Of a stretch of DNA of 64,000 nucleotides, positions 11,540 to 23,861 are shown piece by piece. Every line of letters begins with the position of its first letter. Position 1 is the stretch's first letter. The translations under genes were made by a program, and so were the position numbers. Location: NCBI GenBank assembly GCA_036365145.1, contig JAEOAD010000004.1, forward strand, positions 47,832,001 to 47,896,000, written 5' to 3'. The stretch comes from Orientallactaga sibirica. Its lineage: Eukaryota > Chordata > Mammalia > Rodentia > Dipodidae. Below the pieces are notes generated by a model, which worked only from the letters and a program-made list of their open reading frames with translations, did no database searches and was not told the DNA's origin.

Positions 11540-12392
11540 GGACGGCAGCTTTTGTCTGGATGATTTTGACAGTTTCCTCACCATCGCTATGCTCTGTCTG
11601 CCCCCTCAATCTTCCTTCTGTCACTCACAACAGTAGCTATAGCAGTTCTCTTCTAAGATCAGTCAGATCACAGCAAGCACTGCTCAAAGGTACTAGGATT
11701 TTCTGGAACATACAAGTTGCGATGTCTAGAAATGGACCCTGGAACAGGGCTTGGAGAACAGATGATTATTAAGATCAATGCCCATGAAAGGAAAGAGAGA
11801 AATCAGAATGGGCAGGAGAAGAACTTAAGCTGTCACAAGCCTCAGGCCACCTAGTAGAGGCGTTGGAGCAAGCGTTGCTTGTCAGTGTTATGAGTCAGGC
11901 TGAACCTGGTTGCCGACCCAAAGGAGTGGACTGTAGGTAGAAGTCCTTCCAGGCTGGTCCTGATTTGAAGGTACATAGCCAGGTATACCACCCGCCCTTA
12001 CAGTGGTCTACCAGACTGACCATTTGGTCTCCCCATCACCTCTGGATTCCTCTCACAAATGCTGCAGGCTCAGTGATAATTCTTGTTCTGCAGCAACATA
12101 GCTTTCCGGACTTGGCTGGAGTCAGTCTATGAATGACTTACTTTCTTGTCTGTTCATAGGTCGTGTTGTCTGAGTCTTTCTGATTGAATTTTTCCATTAT
12201 GTGTCTCACCACCCGACAGTAGATGTATTGTTGCCTAACTAGTTATTTTCTTATATTGTCTTCCCTAAGATGTGAATTCCACAAGGCAGGGATTTTCATT
12301 TCTTATTCATGACTTTATTTATCCCTGGGGTCCAGAATGGGGCTTATAGGTTGAATGAATATAGGTTGAATGGATATAAAGAATTAGTATCT

Positions 12393-12788
12393 TTTTTTTT
12401 TTTTTTGGTTTTGCGAGGTAGGGTCTCACTCTGGTCCAGGCTGACCTGGAATTAACTATGTAGTCTCAGGGTGGCCTCGAACACTCGGCGATCCTCCTAC
12501 CTTTACCTCCTGAGTGCTGGGATTAAAGGCATGTGCCACCACGCCCAGCAGCATCTTTTTTTTTAAAAAAAAATTTTAATTTTATTTATTTTTGGAGAGA
12601 GACACAGAGAGAGACAGACAGGGAGGGAGAGGGAGACAGAGAATGGGCACGTCAGCAGTCTCTCAGCTGCTGTGAACGAAATCCAGATGAGTGCGCCCCC
12701 TTGTGGGCGAGTGCGGCATTGGAGATTGGAACCAGGTTCTTAGGCTTAGCAGGCAGGCGCCTTAAACGCTAAGCCATCTCTCCAGCCC
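12393..12788 (-). mobile_element. B1 plus long-variant B2-like SINE, nested
   Basis: B1 (about 12393-12550) abuts a variant tRNA-derived SINE (about 12570-12788). AAGAATTAGTATCTTT before and AAGAATTAGCATCTTT after the pair form one target duplication; a third AGCATCTTT lies between them. Confidence 0.88.
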
Positions 12789-13039
12789 AAGAATTAGCAT
12801 CTTTAATAGCTGAGTATGGAGGCACACATGGCCAACCCCTTAGCACCCCCTGGCAGTCTAAGCCCCATCAAGATTCTGGTGGAAAAAAAAAGTGCTATCC
12901 TTATCAAAACAAGCAGTTTAGCAATGCTGTGTCTCTCCATTTGACTCTCTGTACCTTCTGCTTTTCCCTATACCCCCAGTTCACCTCACTGGCTACCCCC
13001 AGTGCATCTGAGAGCAGCCTTTTTTTACGGGCAGAGGGA

Positions 13040-13191
13040 AGTTTAAAGGCAGGGTCTCACTCTAGCCCAGGCTGACCTGGCACTCACACTGTAGTCCCTA
13101 TGTAGTCTCAGGCTGGCCTTGAATTCATAGCAATCCTCCTATCTCTGCCTCCCAAGTGCTGGGATTACAGGTATGTGTCACCATGGCCGGC
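13040..13191 (-). mobile_element. B1 SINE, diverged
   Basis: GGCAGGGTCTCACTCTAGCC to CACCATGGCCGGC, with an extra short duplication around GTAGTCCCTATGTAGTC. Confidence 0.85.
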
Positions 13192-13658
13192 TTTCCAGAT
13201 TGTTTTTTAAACTTCTACTTTTATCCTGTGTGAATTCCCCTGTACCTACAGAATGAATCATTCTGCCATTTTTTTTTTAAAGTGATAGCCTTGATACAGT
13301 AGCTTTTACAAAATGGTAAACCAAACTTTTTTCACTTTATGTTAATGGATTGCAATTCAGTATTTAAACAGCATAAGAGAGAACTGTCTAAGCATGGAAC
13401 AGTGAAAAGAGATCCATGAGACAAGAGGCTCTCTTTGAAGAGTTATATCCCAGCACAGGGAGGCAGCTGGTGGGAGGTGGTAAGAACCTCACAGGCCTTG
13501 TTGGAGGCACTCATGAGTCTTGTTCCCAATGCATGAAGGAAAGTGGGCCCTGGGCTGTGGCTGTTTGTCTTGGGGACCCACTCTTCCTTGTCTCAATCTC
13601 CATTCTCCTGAGGATTCCACCTGTAACAAATAGGTTGCAGGCAGAGAAAAGATTGAGT

Positions 13659-13882
13659 CATGGGGCTGGAGAGATGGCTTAGTGGTTAAACGCTTGCCTG
13701 TGAAACCTAGGACCCCGGTTCAAGGCTCGATTTACCAGGACCCACGTAAGCCAGATGCACAAGGGGCGCATGCATCTGGAGTTTGTTTGCAGTGGCTGGA
13801 GGCCTTGGTGCATCCATTCCCTCTCTATCTATCAGCCTCTTTCTGTCTGTGTCACTCTTAAATAAATAAATAATAAGCAACA
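13659..13882 (+). mobile_element. B2-like SINE
   Basis: GGGGCTGGAGAGATGGCTTA head; the B-box region GGTTCAAGGCTCGATT has a small insertion. Ends in AAATAAATAA. Confidence 0.9.
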
Positions 13883-14155
13883 AAAACAATTAACAAAAAA
13901 TATTAAGTTATATTTGAACATAGGTAAGGAAATGAACTAAAATAATAACTAAGCTTTCAAGTGCTTTCTGTGTTGCTGGAATGGTCCCCTGGTTTTCCGG
14001 GATTGGCTCACGCTTTACTTATAGCACAGATGTGTAAAGGGACTGGGCAAGACAGGTTAGCTGCTAAAGCCATCCAGTTGCTAAGTGGTGGAACCAAGAC
14101 CTGGGCCTGGAACAGTTATTCTTACATGCTGTCACCACAAAGAGTAAGAAAGTGG

Positions 14156-14325
14156 GGGCTGGAGAGATGGCTTAGCGGTTAAGACATTTGCCTGCAAAGC
14201 CAATGGATCCCAGTTCAACTCTCCAGGACCCACGTTAGCCATATACACAAGGGGGTGCATGCATCTGGAGTTCGTTTGCAGTGGCTGTAGGTCCTGGTGC
14301 GCCCATTCTCTCTCTTTCTCTCTTA

Positions 14326-14372
<47 letters not shown>

Positions 14373-14385
14373 AATCTATTAAAAA
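14156..14385 (+). mobile_element. B2-like SINE with (AAAT)n tail
   Basis: Complete head, body and about 11 AAAT units at 14327-14372. Confidence 0.92.
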
Positions 14386-14751
14386 AGAAAGTGGAAGATA
14401 GTTCTGTTCCTAGTCAAACAAATTCTCATTTAATATCTCCTTGTGATACGGTGACCCTCATTTCAGAGACTGGTCCCTTCTCACATCAACTTGTGGACAC
14501 TTTGGTGTGACTTTTGGCAGTTCCTTTATGTAGTCACTGTGTTGTGGGAGGACCTTGCCATGCTCAGGGATGGTGGACTAGGTGCTACAGATTCCCTTGA
14601 CATAGGCCTGGTCCCAGACAAATGTATGTCACAAAGAGGACGTGTTGTCTCTAACCTTGTCTCCCTTCCATACTGGGTAGGTACTCCTGCTTGCTTGGTT
14701 CCTCTTACACTACTATTCTCTTAGCTAGGAGCTTCCTTTTCTTTTATTGAG

Positions 14752-14900
14752 GACTTTTTTTTTCAAGGTAGAGTCTTGCTCTAGCCCTGGCTGACCTGGA
14801 ATTCACTCGGTAGTCTTAGGGTGGCCTTGAACTCATGGCGATCCTCTTACCTCTGCCTCCCAAGTGCTGGATTAAAGGCGTGTGCCACCATGCCTGGCTG
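14752..14900 (-). mobile_element. B1 SINE
   Basis: T-run, CAAGGTAGAGTCTTGCTCTA through CACCATGCCTGGCTG. Confidence 0.9.
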
Positions 14901-14979
14901 AGGATTTTTAAATAGGTGAACATAAGTATAGTTGGAGCATAATCCCCTCCCATTATTTTTTTGATATATCTATTTTATG

Positions 14980-15190
14980 ATTTATTTATTTATTTTTATT
15001 TTATTTGAGTGAGAGAAACAGGCAGATAGAGAGAGAGAATGGGTGTGCCAGGGCCTTCAGCCACTGCAAATGAACTCCAGATGCATGCGCCCCCTTGTGT
15101 ATCTGGCTTATGTGGGAGACTGGAGGATTGAACCTGGGTCCTTAGGCTTCGCAGGCTAGCGCCTTAACCACTAAGCCATCTCTCCAGCCC
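14980..15190 (-). mobile_element. B2-like SINE
   Basis: TTTATTTATTTATTTTTA tail and intact head GCCATCTCTCCAGCCC, directly followed by the pyrimidine tract. Confidence 0.9.
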
Positions 15191-15191
15191 A

Positions 15192-15354
15192 CCCTTCCTT
15201 TTCTTCCTTCTTTCCTTCCCTCCCTCCCTCCTTCCTTCCCCTTTCCTTTCCTTTCTCCTTCTTCCCCCTTCCTCTTTCCCTCCCTTCCCTTTCCTCCTTC
15301 CTTCCTTCCTTCCTTCCTTCCTTCCTTCCTTCCTTCCTTCCTTCCTTCCTTCCT

Positions 15355-15429
<75 letters not shown>

Positions 15430-15430
15430 C
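15192..15430. repeat. 239-nt uninterrupted polypyrimidine tract
   Basis: Only C and T occur over 15192-15430: irregular CCTT/CCCT blocks, then long (CCTT)n and (CTTT)n. A truncated B1 remnant follows at 15431-15502. Confidence 0.95.
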
Positions 15431-16159
15431 AAGGCAGGTCTCACTGTAGCCTCCTACATCACCCTCCCTATGCTGGGACTAAAGGTATGTTCCTCACCTG
15501 GCTAAGATGATTAATTTTTGTTCACAAAAATACTGATATTTTTCTGCAATGCTCTGACACAAAAATTTACTTCTTCCCTAATATCTGGTGCAGTGAAGTG
15601 TTGAAAGAATTTGCTAAGTAATCATTGGAAGCTGGATTTTTTTTGAAAAACAGAACGAGTGGCTTAAAGATTGATCATGCTAACTAGAAGGCAGTGAAAG
15701 TTTGATGCTGCTCACTGTAAATCATTAAGCCCAATAGTACAGACAAGAGAGAACATGATGAGCTAAGAAGGATCCGGAGTATTGACCACTTTCATTGCTG
15801 TAAGGGAAATAAAAGGGGTCCATAACAACTGCAGATTGGGGTGTGTGTGTGAGTGACAAAATCCCACTGTAACTACAGTTATTTTTCAAGCACTTAGAAG
15901 TGATTGAGGGAATGAGAAAGAGAAGTGAAGAGGGGTGGAATTTAATATGACCCTCATACTCTTTAGGAGGTCAACTGTGACTCAGTGACCTGAAACTGGT
16001 TCTCTCCACAGCCTTCTTGCTGCACTGGCACACAGTAGCTCAGTTCAGTTGGCTGCTCTGTTTATCTTAAAGAGAAACAGTGGAACCACTCATTGAAAAC
16101 TGGGCACACAGGAAACACATAGGCTATATTTCTGTTTTGTTTTCTGACACTACTTGCTG

Positions 16160-16327
16160 GTCTTTTGTATGTTTGTTTGTTTGTTTGTTTGAGGTAGGGT
16201 CTCAGCTCTAGTCCAGGTTGACCTGAAATTCACTATGTAGTCTCAGGGTGACCTTGAACTCACGGCGATCCTCCTACCTCTGCCTCCTTAGTGCTGGAAT
16301 TAAAGGTGTCTACCACCATACCCAGCT
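16160..16327 (-). mobile_element. B1 SINE with (TTTG)n tail
   Basis: TTTG repeats, GAGGTAGGGTCTCAGCTCTA through CACCATACCCAGC. Confidence 0.9.
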
Positions 16328-16352
16328 TCAATTTTTATATTTATAAAAATGA

Positions 16353-16722
16353 GGGCACTGGAGAGATGGCTTAGCAGTTAAGGTATTTGCTTGTAAAGTC
16401 AAAGGACCCAGGTTCAGTTCTTTTATTTATTTATTTTTGGTTTTTTCAAGGTAGAGTCTCACTCTAGCCCAGGCTGACCTGGAATTCACTGTGTAGTCTC
16501 AGGGTGGCTTTGAACTCACGGCGATCCTCCTACCTCTGCCTCCCAAGTGCTGGAATTAAAGACGTGCACCACCATGATCCAGGTTCAATTCTCAGGACCC
16601 ACATAAGGCAGATACACAAGGTGGCACATGCATCTGGAGTTTCTTTACAGTGGCTGGAGGCCTTGAAACATCCGTTCTCTCTCTCTCTCTCCTCTCTTTC
16701 TCAAATAAATGAAAAATAAAAG
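16353..16722 (+). mobile_element. B2-like SINE split by a B1
   Basis: The B2-like head (16353-16427) continues at about 16575-16722. A reverse-oriented B1 (about 16428-16574) sits in between, flanked by GACCCAGGTTCAG and GATCCAGGTTCAA, so it landed in the B box. Confidence 0.9.
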
Positions 16723-16734
16723 TAAAAAAAATGA

Positions 16735-16938
16735 GGGCTGGAGAGATTGCTTAGTGCTTAAGGTGTTTGCCTGCAAAGTCAAAGGACCCAGGTTCAATGC
16801 CCCAGTACCCACCTAATACCAGATGCACAGGGTAGTACATGTGTATGGAGTTCGTTTGCACTGAATAGAGGCCTTGTCTATGTGCCTGTGTCTCTGCCTC
16901 TCTCACAAATAAATGAAAATAAAATATTATTTTAAAAA
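16735..16938 (+). mobile_element. B2-like SINE
   Basis: GAGGGCTGGAGAGATTGCTTA head, body and A-rich tail. Second of three head-to-tail copies. Confidence 0.88.
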
Positions 16939-16948
16939 AATGAACAAG

Positions 16949-17150
16949 AGGCTGGAGAGATGGGTCAGCGGTTAAAGTCATTTGCTTGCAAAGCCTGATG
17001 CCCTGAATTTAGTTCTCCAATACCCATGTAAAGCTAGATGCACAAAATGGCACATGTGTCTGGAGTTCATTTGCAGTGGCAAGAGGTCCTGGTGTACTTA
17101 TTCTCTTTATCTCTCTCTATGTAAATAAACAAACGAACAAACAAATATTT
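16949..17150 (+). mobile_element. B2-like SINE
   Basis: GAGGCTGGAGAGATGGGTCA head, tail of CAAACGAACAAAC units. Third head-to-tail copy. Confidence 0.87.
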
Positions 17151-17354
17151 ACAGGTCACATAAGGATAGGCTTTGAGAATTTTCATGCATTTATGAGCTA
17201 CTATTTAATTTTAAATTAACATAGGGGAAAATTGATGTGTAAGTGTACATTTTCATATTTTTTTGAGGGGGAGTAATAGAGATTTAAGTCAGAGCTCCCT
17301 TTATGCTAAGTATGTGTTGTTCTATAATTAAGCTACACCTCAACCCCTATCTCT

Positions 17355-17557
17355 CTATATTTTTTTCAAAATATATTTGTTTATGTGAGAAAGAGAGAGG
17401 CAGATAGAGAAAGAATAGGCACAATAGGGCCCCTAGCCGCTGCACACAGCCTGCAGACACATGCATCAGCTTGTGCATCTGGCTTATGTGGGTCCTGGGG
17501 AATTGTCCTTTAGCTTTGCAGGCAAGCACCTGAACCATGAAGCCATATCTCCAGCCC
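17355..17557 (-). mobile_element. B2-like SINE
   Basis: Reverse element with GAGAGAGGCAGATAGAGA and head CCATATCTCCAGCCCC. Confidence 0.87.
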
Positions 17558-18299
17558 CCTGATTCTATATAAATATGCATATATGTAACATATTCATAAC
17601 CACTACCACAGTTAGAATTATATTCAAACCCTCCCCCATTCCCTTGTATTGTTCCTTTGTACATAGTCACCCCCTCCAGTAGTTTTAAGTTCCTTTTTGA
17701 AAATTCACTTTCCTACATGAAAGTCTCAATTGCCTTTCATTTGTTCATTTTTATTCAAGAAGTGTTCTGTGCTCATTTTTGAAATAATTCAAAATGACAT
17801 GGTTGGTAAAATTGCACGGCTGTCTTTCTTTATTGTAACAGGAAAAACAAAAAGCCAGGAAAGATGGCAGCTCTTTTGGCATAGTCATGTAAGGAAAAAA
17901 AAGCTTTCCCTCAAACTTGCTTGTTGCCACATTGGGATCTGAAAGGAAAATACACTCAAAAAATCTCTCGAAGAGGATGGAGGTTGATTTTTTTATTTAA
18001 CAATTTACTCCTTGACACCTGGGGGATGATTAGTTGATGTTTTCAGAGAAGATTAAGTCAGTGTGGTTAATTAACTGTGGTAATCAGGTGACTTAAGTCA
18101 ATTAACTCCTTGTTAACAATTTCCATCAATTTTGTAAATAAATGACCAAATCAGTAAATTGAACTCCTAAGATTAAAGAGTATTTCCTGATTTATTTAAC
18201 TGAGGACAGATGGGAGATATTCTCATGGTCTCATTTGATCCCCTCTGCTGACGTTATTCCAATGAGAATGTACAAATTAGTTTTGGTTTGGATTTGATT

Positions 18300-18420
18300 T
18301 TTTAAAATTTTATTTGAGACAGCGAGATAGAGGTAGATATAGATAGATAGATGATAGATAGATAGGTAGATAGATAGAAAGATAGAAAGAAAGAAAGGAA
18401 GGAAGGAAGGAAGGAAGGAA

Positions 18421-18457
<37 letters not shown>

Positions 18458-18540
18458 GGAGAGAATGGGTGCGTTAGGGCTTCTGGCCACTGCAAATGAA
18501 CTCCAGACATGTGCCACCTTGTGCATCTGGCTTTTCATGA
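18300..18540 (-). mobile_element. Truncated B2-like SINE with GATA/GAAA/GGAA repeats
   Basis: SINE body with an expanded purine repeat at 18335-18456; the tRNA-like head is missing. Confidence 0.82.
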
Positions 18541-18574
18541 GTACTAAAGGAGTGTGCTACCATACATATTTTGA

Positions 18575-18834
18575 AAAATATTTTATTTATTTGAGGGACA
18601 GAGGCAGATTTTATGTATATTTATAATGTTTGTGTGTGTGTGTACATACATACCTATACATACATATATATGGAGAGAGAGAATGGGAATGCCAGGGCCT
18701 CCAGCCACTGCAAACATATTCCAGATGTATGTCCCACCTTGTGCATCTGGCTTATGTGGGTACTAGGGAATCAAACCTGGGTCCATAGGCTTTGCAGGCA
18801 AGTGCCTTAGCCACTAAGCCATCTCTCCAGCCCA
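18575..18834 (-). mobile_element. B2-like SINE with TG/CATA insertion
   Basis: GGGACAGAGGCAGATTTTAT, a TG and CATA repeat, then the usual body and head CCATCTCTCCAGCCC. Confidence 0.87.
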
Positions 18835-18839
18835 AGAAT

Positions 18840-19925
18840 GTAGATTTTATTTTTAATTTTAATTTTTTTATTGACAACTTCTTTAATTGTAGACAATATC
18901 CCATGGCACTTCCCTCCCTCCCCCCCCACTTTCCCCTTTGAAACTTCACTCTCCATCATATCCCCTCCCCCTCTCAATAAGTCTCTCTTTTCAGTTTGAT
19001 GTCATGATCTTTTCCTCCTATTATGATGGTCTTGTGTAGGTGGTGTCAGACACTGTGAGGTCATGGATATCCAGGCCATTTTGTGTCTGGAGGAGCACTT
19101 TGTAAGGAGTCCTACTCTTCCTTTGGCTCTTACATTCTTTCTGCCCCTCTTCCGCAATGGATCCTGAGCCTTGGAAGGTGTGTTTGAGATGTTTCAGTGC
19201 TGAGCACTCCTCTTCTCAGTACCATAGTGCCTTCTGAGTCATCCCAAGGTTGCTACCATCTGAAAAGAGAAGCTTCTCTAAACAAAAGTGAGAGTAGCAT
19301 TAATATATGGGTGTGGACATTAAGAGAAGTGCTTACTGGGCAGTTTGGTGAGCATAGTATATACATTTAGTGAGACACCAGCAGACATTACACCTCTAGG
19401 GCTCATGACTACCCCTGTTGTAGGTTTTCAGTATCAGGGATGTATTCCCTCCCATGGAGTGGTCCTCCAGTCCAATTAGAGAACAGTTGGTTTCCCCCAT
19501 AACAGACATGCCACTATTGCACCAGTTGGCTCATTTGGCCTGGCTGGCCAAATTTAAAGCTTGCAGTGTCCACTGTTGAGTACCTTCACTGGTGTTTTCT
19601 CTTTCCCATTGAACTTCATGCAGTGTAGCTTTTTCCAACTTTCTGTCAGCTGGTCTACTTGGAAGAGGCTTTCAGCTCAGCTCCAGCAGGATTTCTCAGT
19701 CACCTTGCAGCCCAAGTGTGTGGAGTCTTCAGCAATAGGGTCTTACTATCTATTCCTGGTGGGAAACGAAGGGCCTTGGCAATGGCCTATAATGTTTTGG
19801 GGGTATCTGTGACCTCCCAGCCAACAACTCACTGGAAGGTATCCCATCCCTGGCACTGAAAATTTTCTAGTAACAATCTATGGCTTCTGAGTGTTCAATT
19901 GTCCAGAAAAGTAGGTTTCCATATG
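18840..19925 (-). mobile_element. L1 3' end, truncated
   Basis: The T-rich left edge and TATTGACAACTTCTTTAATT mark an L1 poly(A)/3' end in reverse orientation. It aligns over about 1.08 kb with 55587-56690, including CCAGGCCATTTTGTGTCTGG and TCCAGAAAAGTAGGTTTCC. No ORF2 protein sequence is included. Confidence 0.88.
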
Positions 19926-20185
19926 ACTTATTTAGATTTTTTTTTTAAGGAGTTGTAATTCCAGGCAAAGAAATATTAGAAGACAAGGCCTTGTCACTTA
20001 TCTTTCTGTTCCTGAGAACCTTTGGTCCTTTCCCTTGAAGGTTTTGAAGACACACATGTTGTGGAGAGCTTCAGGCTTCTCAGCAGACTCTGTTTCCATC
20101 TTGTGTCCTGCAGTGTTTGTCATGAACTTGGCTTTATGTACTTTGTCTTTGTCTCTGGAATCATGAGGATAACAATGATGGGACC

Positions 20186-20349
20186 ATGGGGCTACAGAGA
20201 CTTCTCAGTGGTTAAAGGCACTGCTTACAAAGTCTGCTGGTCTTGGTAAAGTTCCCCAGTACCCACATAAGTCAGATGCAAAAAAATGGCCCATGCATCC
20301 AAGTTTGTTTGCAAAAGGCCCTGGTGGGCTCATTTTCTCTGTCTCCTTA

Positions 20350-20392
<43 letters not shown>

Positions 20393-20425
20393 ATTAAAAA
20401 AATACATAAATAAATAAATGGGACA
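20186..20425 (+). mobile_element. B2-like SINE with AAAT tail
   Basis: Diverged head GGGGCTACAGAGACTTCTCA; about fifteen AAAT-type units at 20349-20420. Confidence 0.82.
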
Positions 20426-20555
20426 TCATGGGTCTTAACAGAGGCCAGTGTGCCCTCTGGTCAAGGAGAAGGATTTCCTGAGAAGAGTGTACACTTGAGG
20501 ATGGACACTTGAGTTTGTAAGAGCTTTTAGGTAGGACATACAAGAATCACAGTTA

Positions 20556-20710
20556 AGCTGGGTATGGTTGAGCACGCCTTTAATCCCAGCACTCAGGAGG
20601 CAGAAGTAGGAGGATCGCAGAGAGTTTGAGGCCACCCTGAGACTACGTAGTGAATTCCAGGTTAGCCTGGGCTAGAATGAGACCCTACTTCAAAAAGGCA
20701 AAAAAGAAAA

Positions 20711-20746
<36 letters not shown>

Positions 20747-20755
20747 AAAGAAAAG
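20556..20755 (+). mobile_element. B1 SINE with (GAAA)n tail
   Basis: GAGCACGCCTTTAATCCCAG, GAGACCCTACTTC and a GAAA tail. An older B1-like remnant follows at 20806-20920. Confidence 0.88.
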
Positions 20756-21746
20756 AATCACAGTTAATGATGGAGGTTTTCTCTCCTAAGAATCCTTTAT
20801 TGGACAAGGTGTGCTGGTGCAGGCCTGTAATCACAACACCGGGGAGGCTAATGCTGGAAGATTGGGAATTTGAGGCTAGCCTAGACTACACAGTGAGAAT
20901 CTGTATCACAAACAAAACATTCTCTTATTATTTAACAAAATTATAAGAAGGTCACTGAGAAGTTGTGTTGGTGAGTGACAGCTAGCTCTGGTTAATAATC
21001 ACAGAATGATCACTAGGCATTTATTACGTGAGTATTTGCTGAGATCCTGTTGTGCCAGGAACTGTGCTATGCACAGACAGTGAGTTGTGGAAGTAACCAC
21101 TTATGCCAAAGGAGGTTTGAGAGCAGAGCAAAGGGGATGCACTGTTGGTGCAAGGGGTGAAGGGTCAAAGAAGACCCTACAGATGGGCTGTTTGAACTGC
21201 GTCTCAAAGGAGGGTTTGTCACAGACACTGGAGATGGGAGAGCAGTATGGGGGAGGATTTCATCTGACAAGCTAGAAGTTTGATACCTGTGAGGAAATGT
21301 AGTGTGGGAAGTACAATGATCAGGTTTCCTTTCATTTTATGGAGATATTATTTTCTACAATGAAGCTAGAAGATTCCTTGCTGGCGATAGGCAATGTGTG
21401 TTGATTTTCAATGTGTGGACCTGGAGGCTGTGTGAGGAGGGGAAGAGTCACTATGGAATGTGGAGAAAACCTTTATGTGTTGCTCTTGGATAATTTCTAT
21501 TGTTTTGACAGTGTGTTTTATTTCTAGGAATGTTAAACATGCCTTTACAAGGTATCTTTGCATTAATCACAGTTATACATACTCAATGGCATTGTCTGGA
21601 ATCTTATCTGGAAAAGTTCTAGAATATTGACTGTTTGTCATGGTGGGATATCTTCTGGTGTAGTTTATTGATGCCTAGTTGGTTCAGCTTCCTTGTGTGT
21701 GTGGGGAGTGGGCGGGCATCTGGGAACAAAATGGCCTAAGTGTCAC

Positions 21747-22010
21747 CACTATTATTTATTTATTTTTCTTTTTGGTTTTTCGAGGTAGGATCTCACTGTA
21801 GCTCAAGCTGACCTGGAATTCCCTCTGTAGTTTTAGGGTGGCCTTGAACTCAAAGTGATCCTCCTACTTCTGCCTCCTGAGTGCTGGGATTAAAGGCATG
21901 CACCACCATGCCGGGCTGTTTTGGTTTTTGGAGGTAGGGATCCCTAGTGCTCCTGTCTGTCCCTCTCAGCATTGGGATTACCGGCATGAATGACTATGCT
22001 CAGCTTGCAT
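21747..22010 (-). mobile_element. B1 SINE followed by an old B1 remnant
   Basis: 21747-21918 is a clear B1; 21919-22005 is a decayed related stretch. Confidence 0.85.
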
Positions 22011-22077
22011 AGCAAGAGCCTTGACCCTCTTGAATCTCTCCCCAGCCCCAGCCAGACATTCGATAGGGTCGACAAGA

Positions 22078-22202
22078 TTTTTTTCTTTTCTTTTTTTTTT
22101 TCGAGGAAGGTTCTCACTCTAACTCAGGCTGACCTGGAATTCACTATGTAGTCTCAGGCTGGCTTCAAACTCATGGTGATCTTCTTACCTCTACCTTAGC
22201 AC
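22078..22202 (-). mobile_element. 5'-truncated B1 SINE
   Basis: T-run and CGAGGAAGGTTCTCACTC; stops after TACCTCTACC. Confidence 0.83.
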
Positions 22203-22448
22203 TATTATTTAATGGTATTGGATAGAGATGCTAAACTAGTTTCAATAAGTAGGGCAATATACTTCAAAGATTTCTCCATGCTCAAATGTCAATGGTTCTC
22301 CTGTTTAGAGTCCATCTTCATTGACTGGGAGTGAGTAGAGGCAGGAAGGGATGAAGAAACTGGTTTTGAGGTCATTTCTGAAACTAGCCCATGCCTGGCA
22401 TATAGTGACCATCCTTATTACCATCCGGCAAGGTGGGATACTGTCTCT

Positions 22449-22611
22449 TTATTTTTATTTTTATTTTTTGGTTTTTCAAGGTAGGGTCTCTCTCTAGCCC
22501 AGGCTGACCTGGATTTCATTGTTGTCTCAGGGTGGCCTCAAACTCACAGTGATCCTCCTACCTCTGCCTCCCGAGTGCTGGGATTAAAGGCGTGTGCCAC
22601 CATACCTAGTG
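22449..22611 (-). mobile_element. B1 SINE
   Basis: TTTATTTTTA tail side and CACCATACCTAGTG end. Confidence 0.9.
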
Positions 22612-22704
22612 ATACTGTGTCTTTTCAATAAGAGGTTTGGCCCCCATCATGCATCATTAACTGCAGTGCTGTTATCTCCACCTCATCTACTCTCTCTCTC
22701 TCTC

Positions 22705-22925
22705 TTTTTTAAAGATTTTATTTTTATTTATTTATTTGCAAACAGAGAGAAAGATAGAAGAGAGGCAGACAGAGAGAGAATGGGCACGCCAGGGCCTCTA
22801 GCCACTGCAAACAAACTCCAGATGCTCCCTCATGCATTTGGCTTTCTTGGGTCCTGGAGAGTCTACCTGGGATTCTTTGGCTTTACAGGCAAACGCCTTA
22901 ACTGCTAAGCCATTTCTCCAGCCCC
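22705..22925 (-). mobile_element. B2-like SINE
   Basis: AAAGATTTTATTTTTATT tail to CCATTTCTCCAGCCCC head. Confidence 0.9.
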
Positions 22926-23379
22926 TACTCTCTTGGTTTTGTAACTTTTGCTGAACATGTACCCAATTTAGTAAGATAAATTAATGAATTATGCATGAGA
23001 GGAAAAGGAGAACTGCTTATGTTTTGTGCATTTATAGTCTGTTAAATATCAGCATATACCTTTTAGGAACATTTCTACCGATCTGTAGAAGTTCTCACCT
23101 CCAAGTGGAATATGTTTGGTCCTTGTGTAAATCAGGATGGCTTTGTGGCTTGGGAGGAACTCTTCTTGGATGGAGAAACAATTGGTGCTCTGTAAATACC
23201 TGGGCAGTTGAACTGACACCATGGAGGCAGCCAGTGGCTTTAGAGGGTATCAGACTTTGCAGATCTGTTTCTCCTGGTTCTTTTTAAAACTCCACGTAGC
23301 TGGGAATCTGCCTCCGGCACAACCCTTATAATTTGAAGGTATGTGTTAGTGATGAAGTGATAAAAGACATGACTTTCCT

Positions 23380-23553
23380 TTTTTATTTGAAATTGTATTT
23401 ATTTGCATGTGTGTGTGCATGGGCATGCCAGGGTCTCTTGCCACTGCAAATGAATGCCAGATGCCTGTGTCACTTTTTTTTTTTTTTGCATCTGGATTTA
23501 AGGCAGGCTTAGCATGCAAGTACCTTTAACCACTGGGCCATCTCCCCAGCCCC
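23380..23553 (-). mobile_element. B2-like SINE, shortened
   Basis: ATGCCAGGGTCTCTTGCCAC body, internal T-run, head CCATCTCCCCAGCCCC. Confidence 0.85.
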
Positions 23554-23861
23554 AGAACATGGCTTTCTTAGAGGTACATTGCCCTTTCCTGTTCTGTGTT
23601 CATTCCAGTTCCTTTCCTCCTGAGACCTACATTGTAGTTTAAATGTCTCTCCAAAGTGCCATTCTTGGACTCCACTGAGTGTTATGTTCTCCTCTCTTCC
23701 TGCACTTATCAACATACCACACATTTTAATTACTTATGCACGATTTTAAAATCTCTTCTTCTATAGTAGAGTCACAAAACTAAGAGTCATGCATGCCTTC
23801 TGAGGTCTCATAAGCAAGATCTCCAGAAATCTCTGCTTAATGGAAGGTTAAAAGACTGATT

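Noticed and set aside
15142..15444. 100-codon Lys/Glu/Gly-rich minus-strand frame
   Set aside because: Entirely encoded by the polypyrimidine tract and the end of a SINE.
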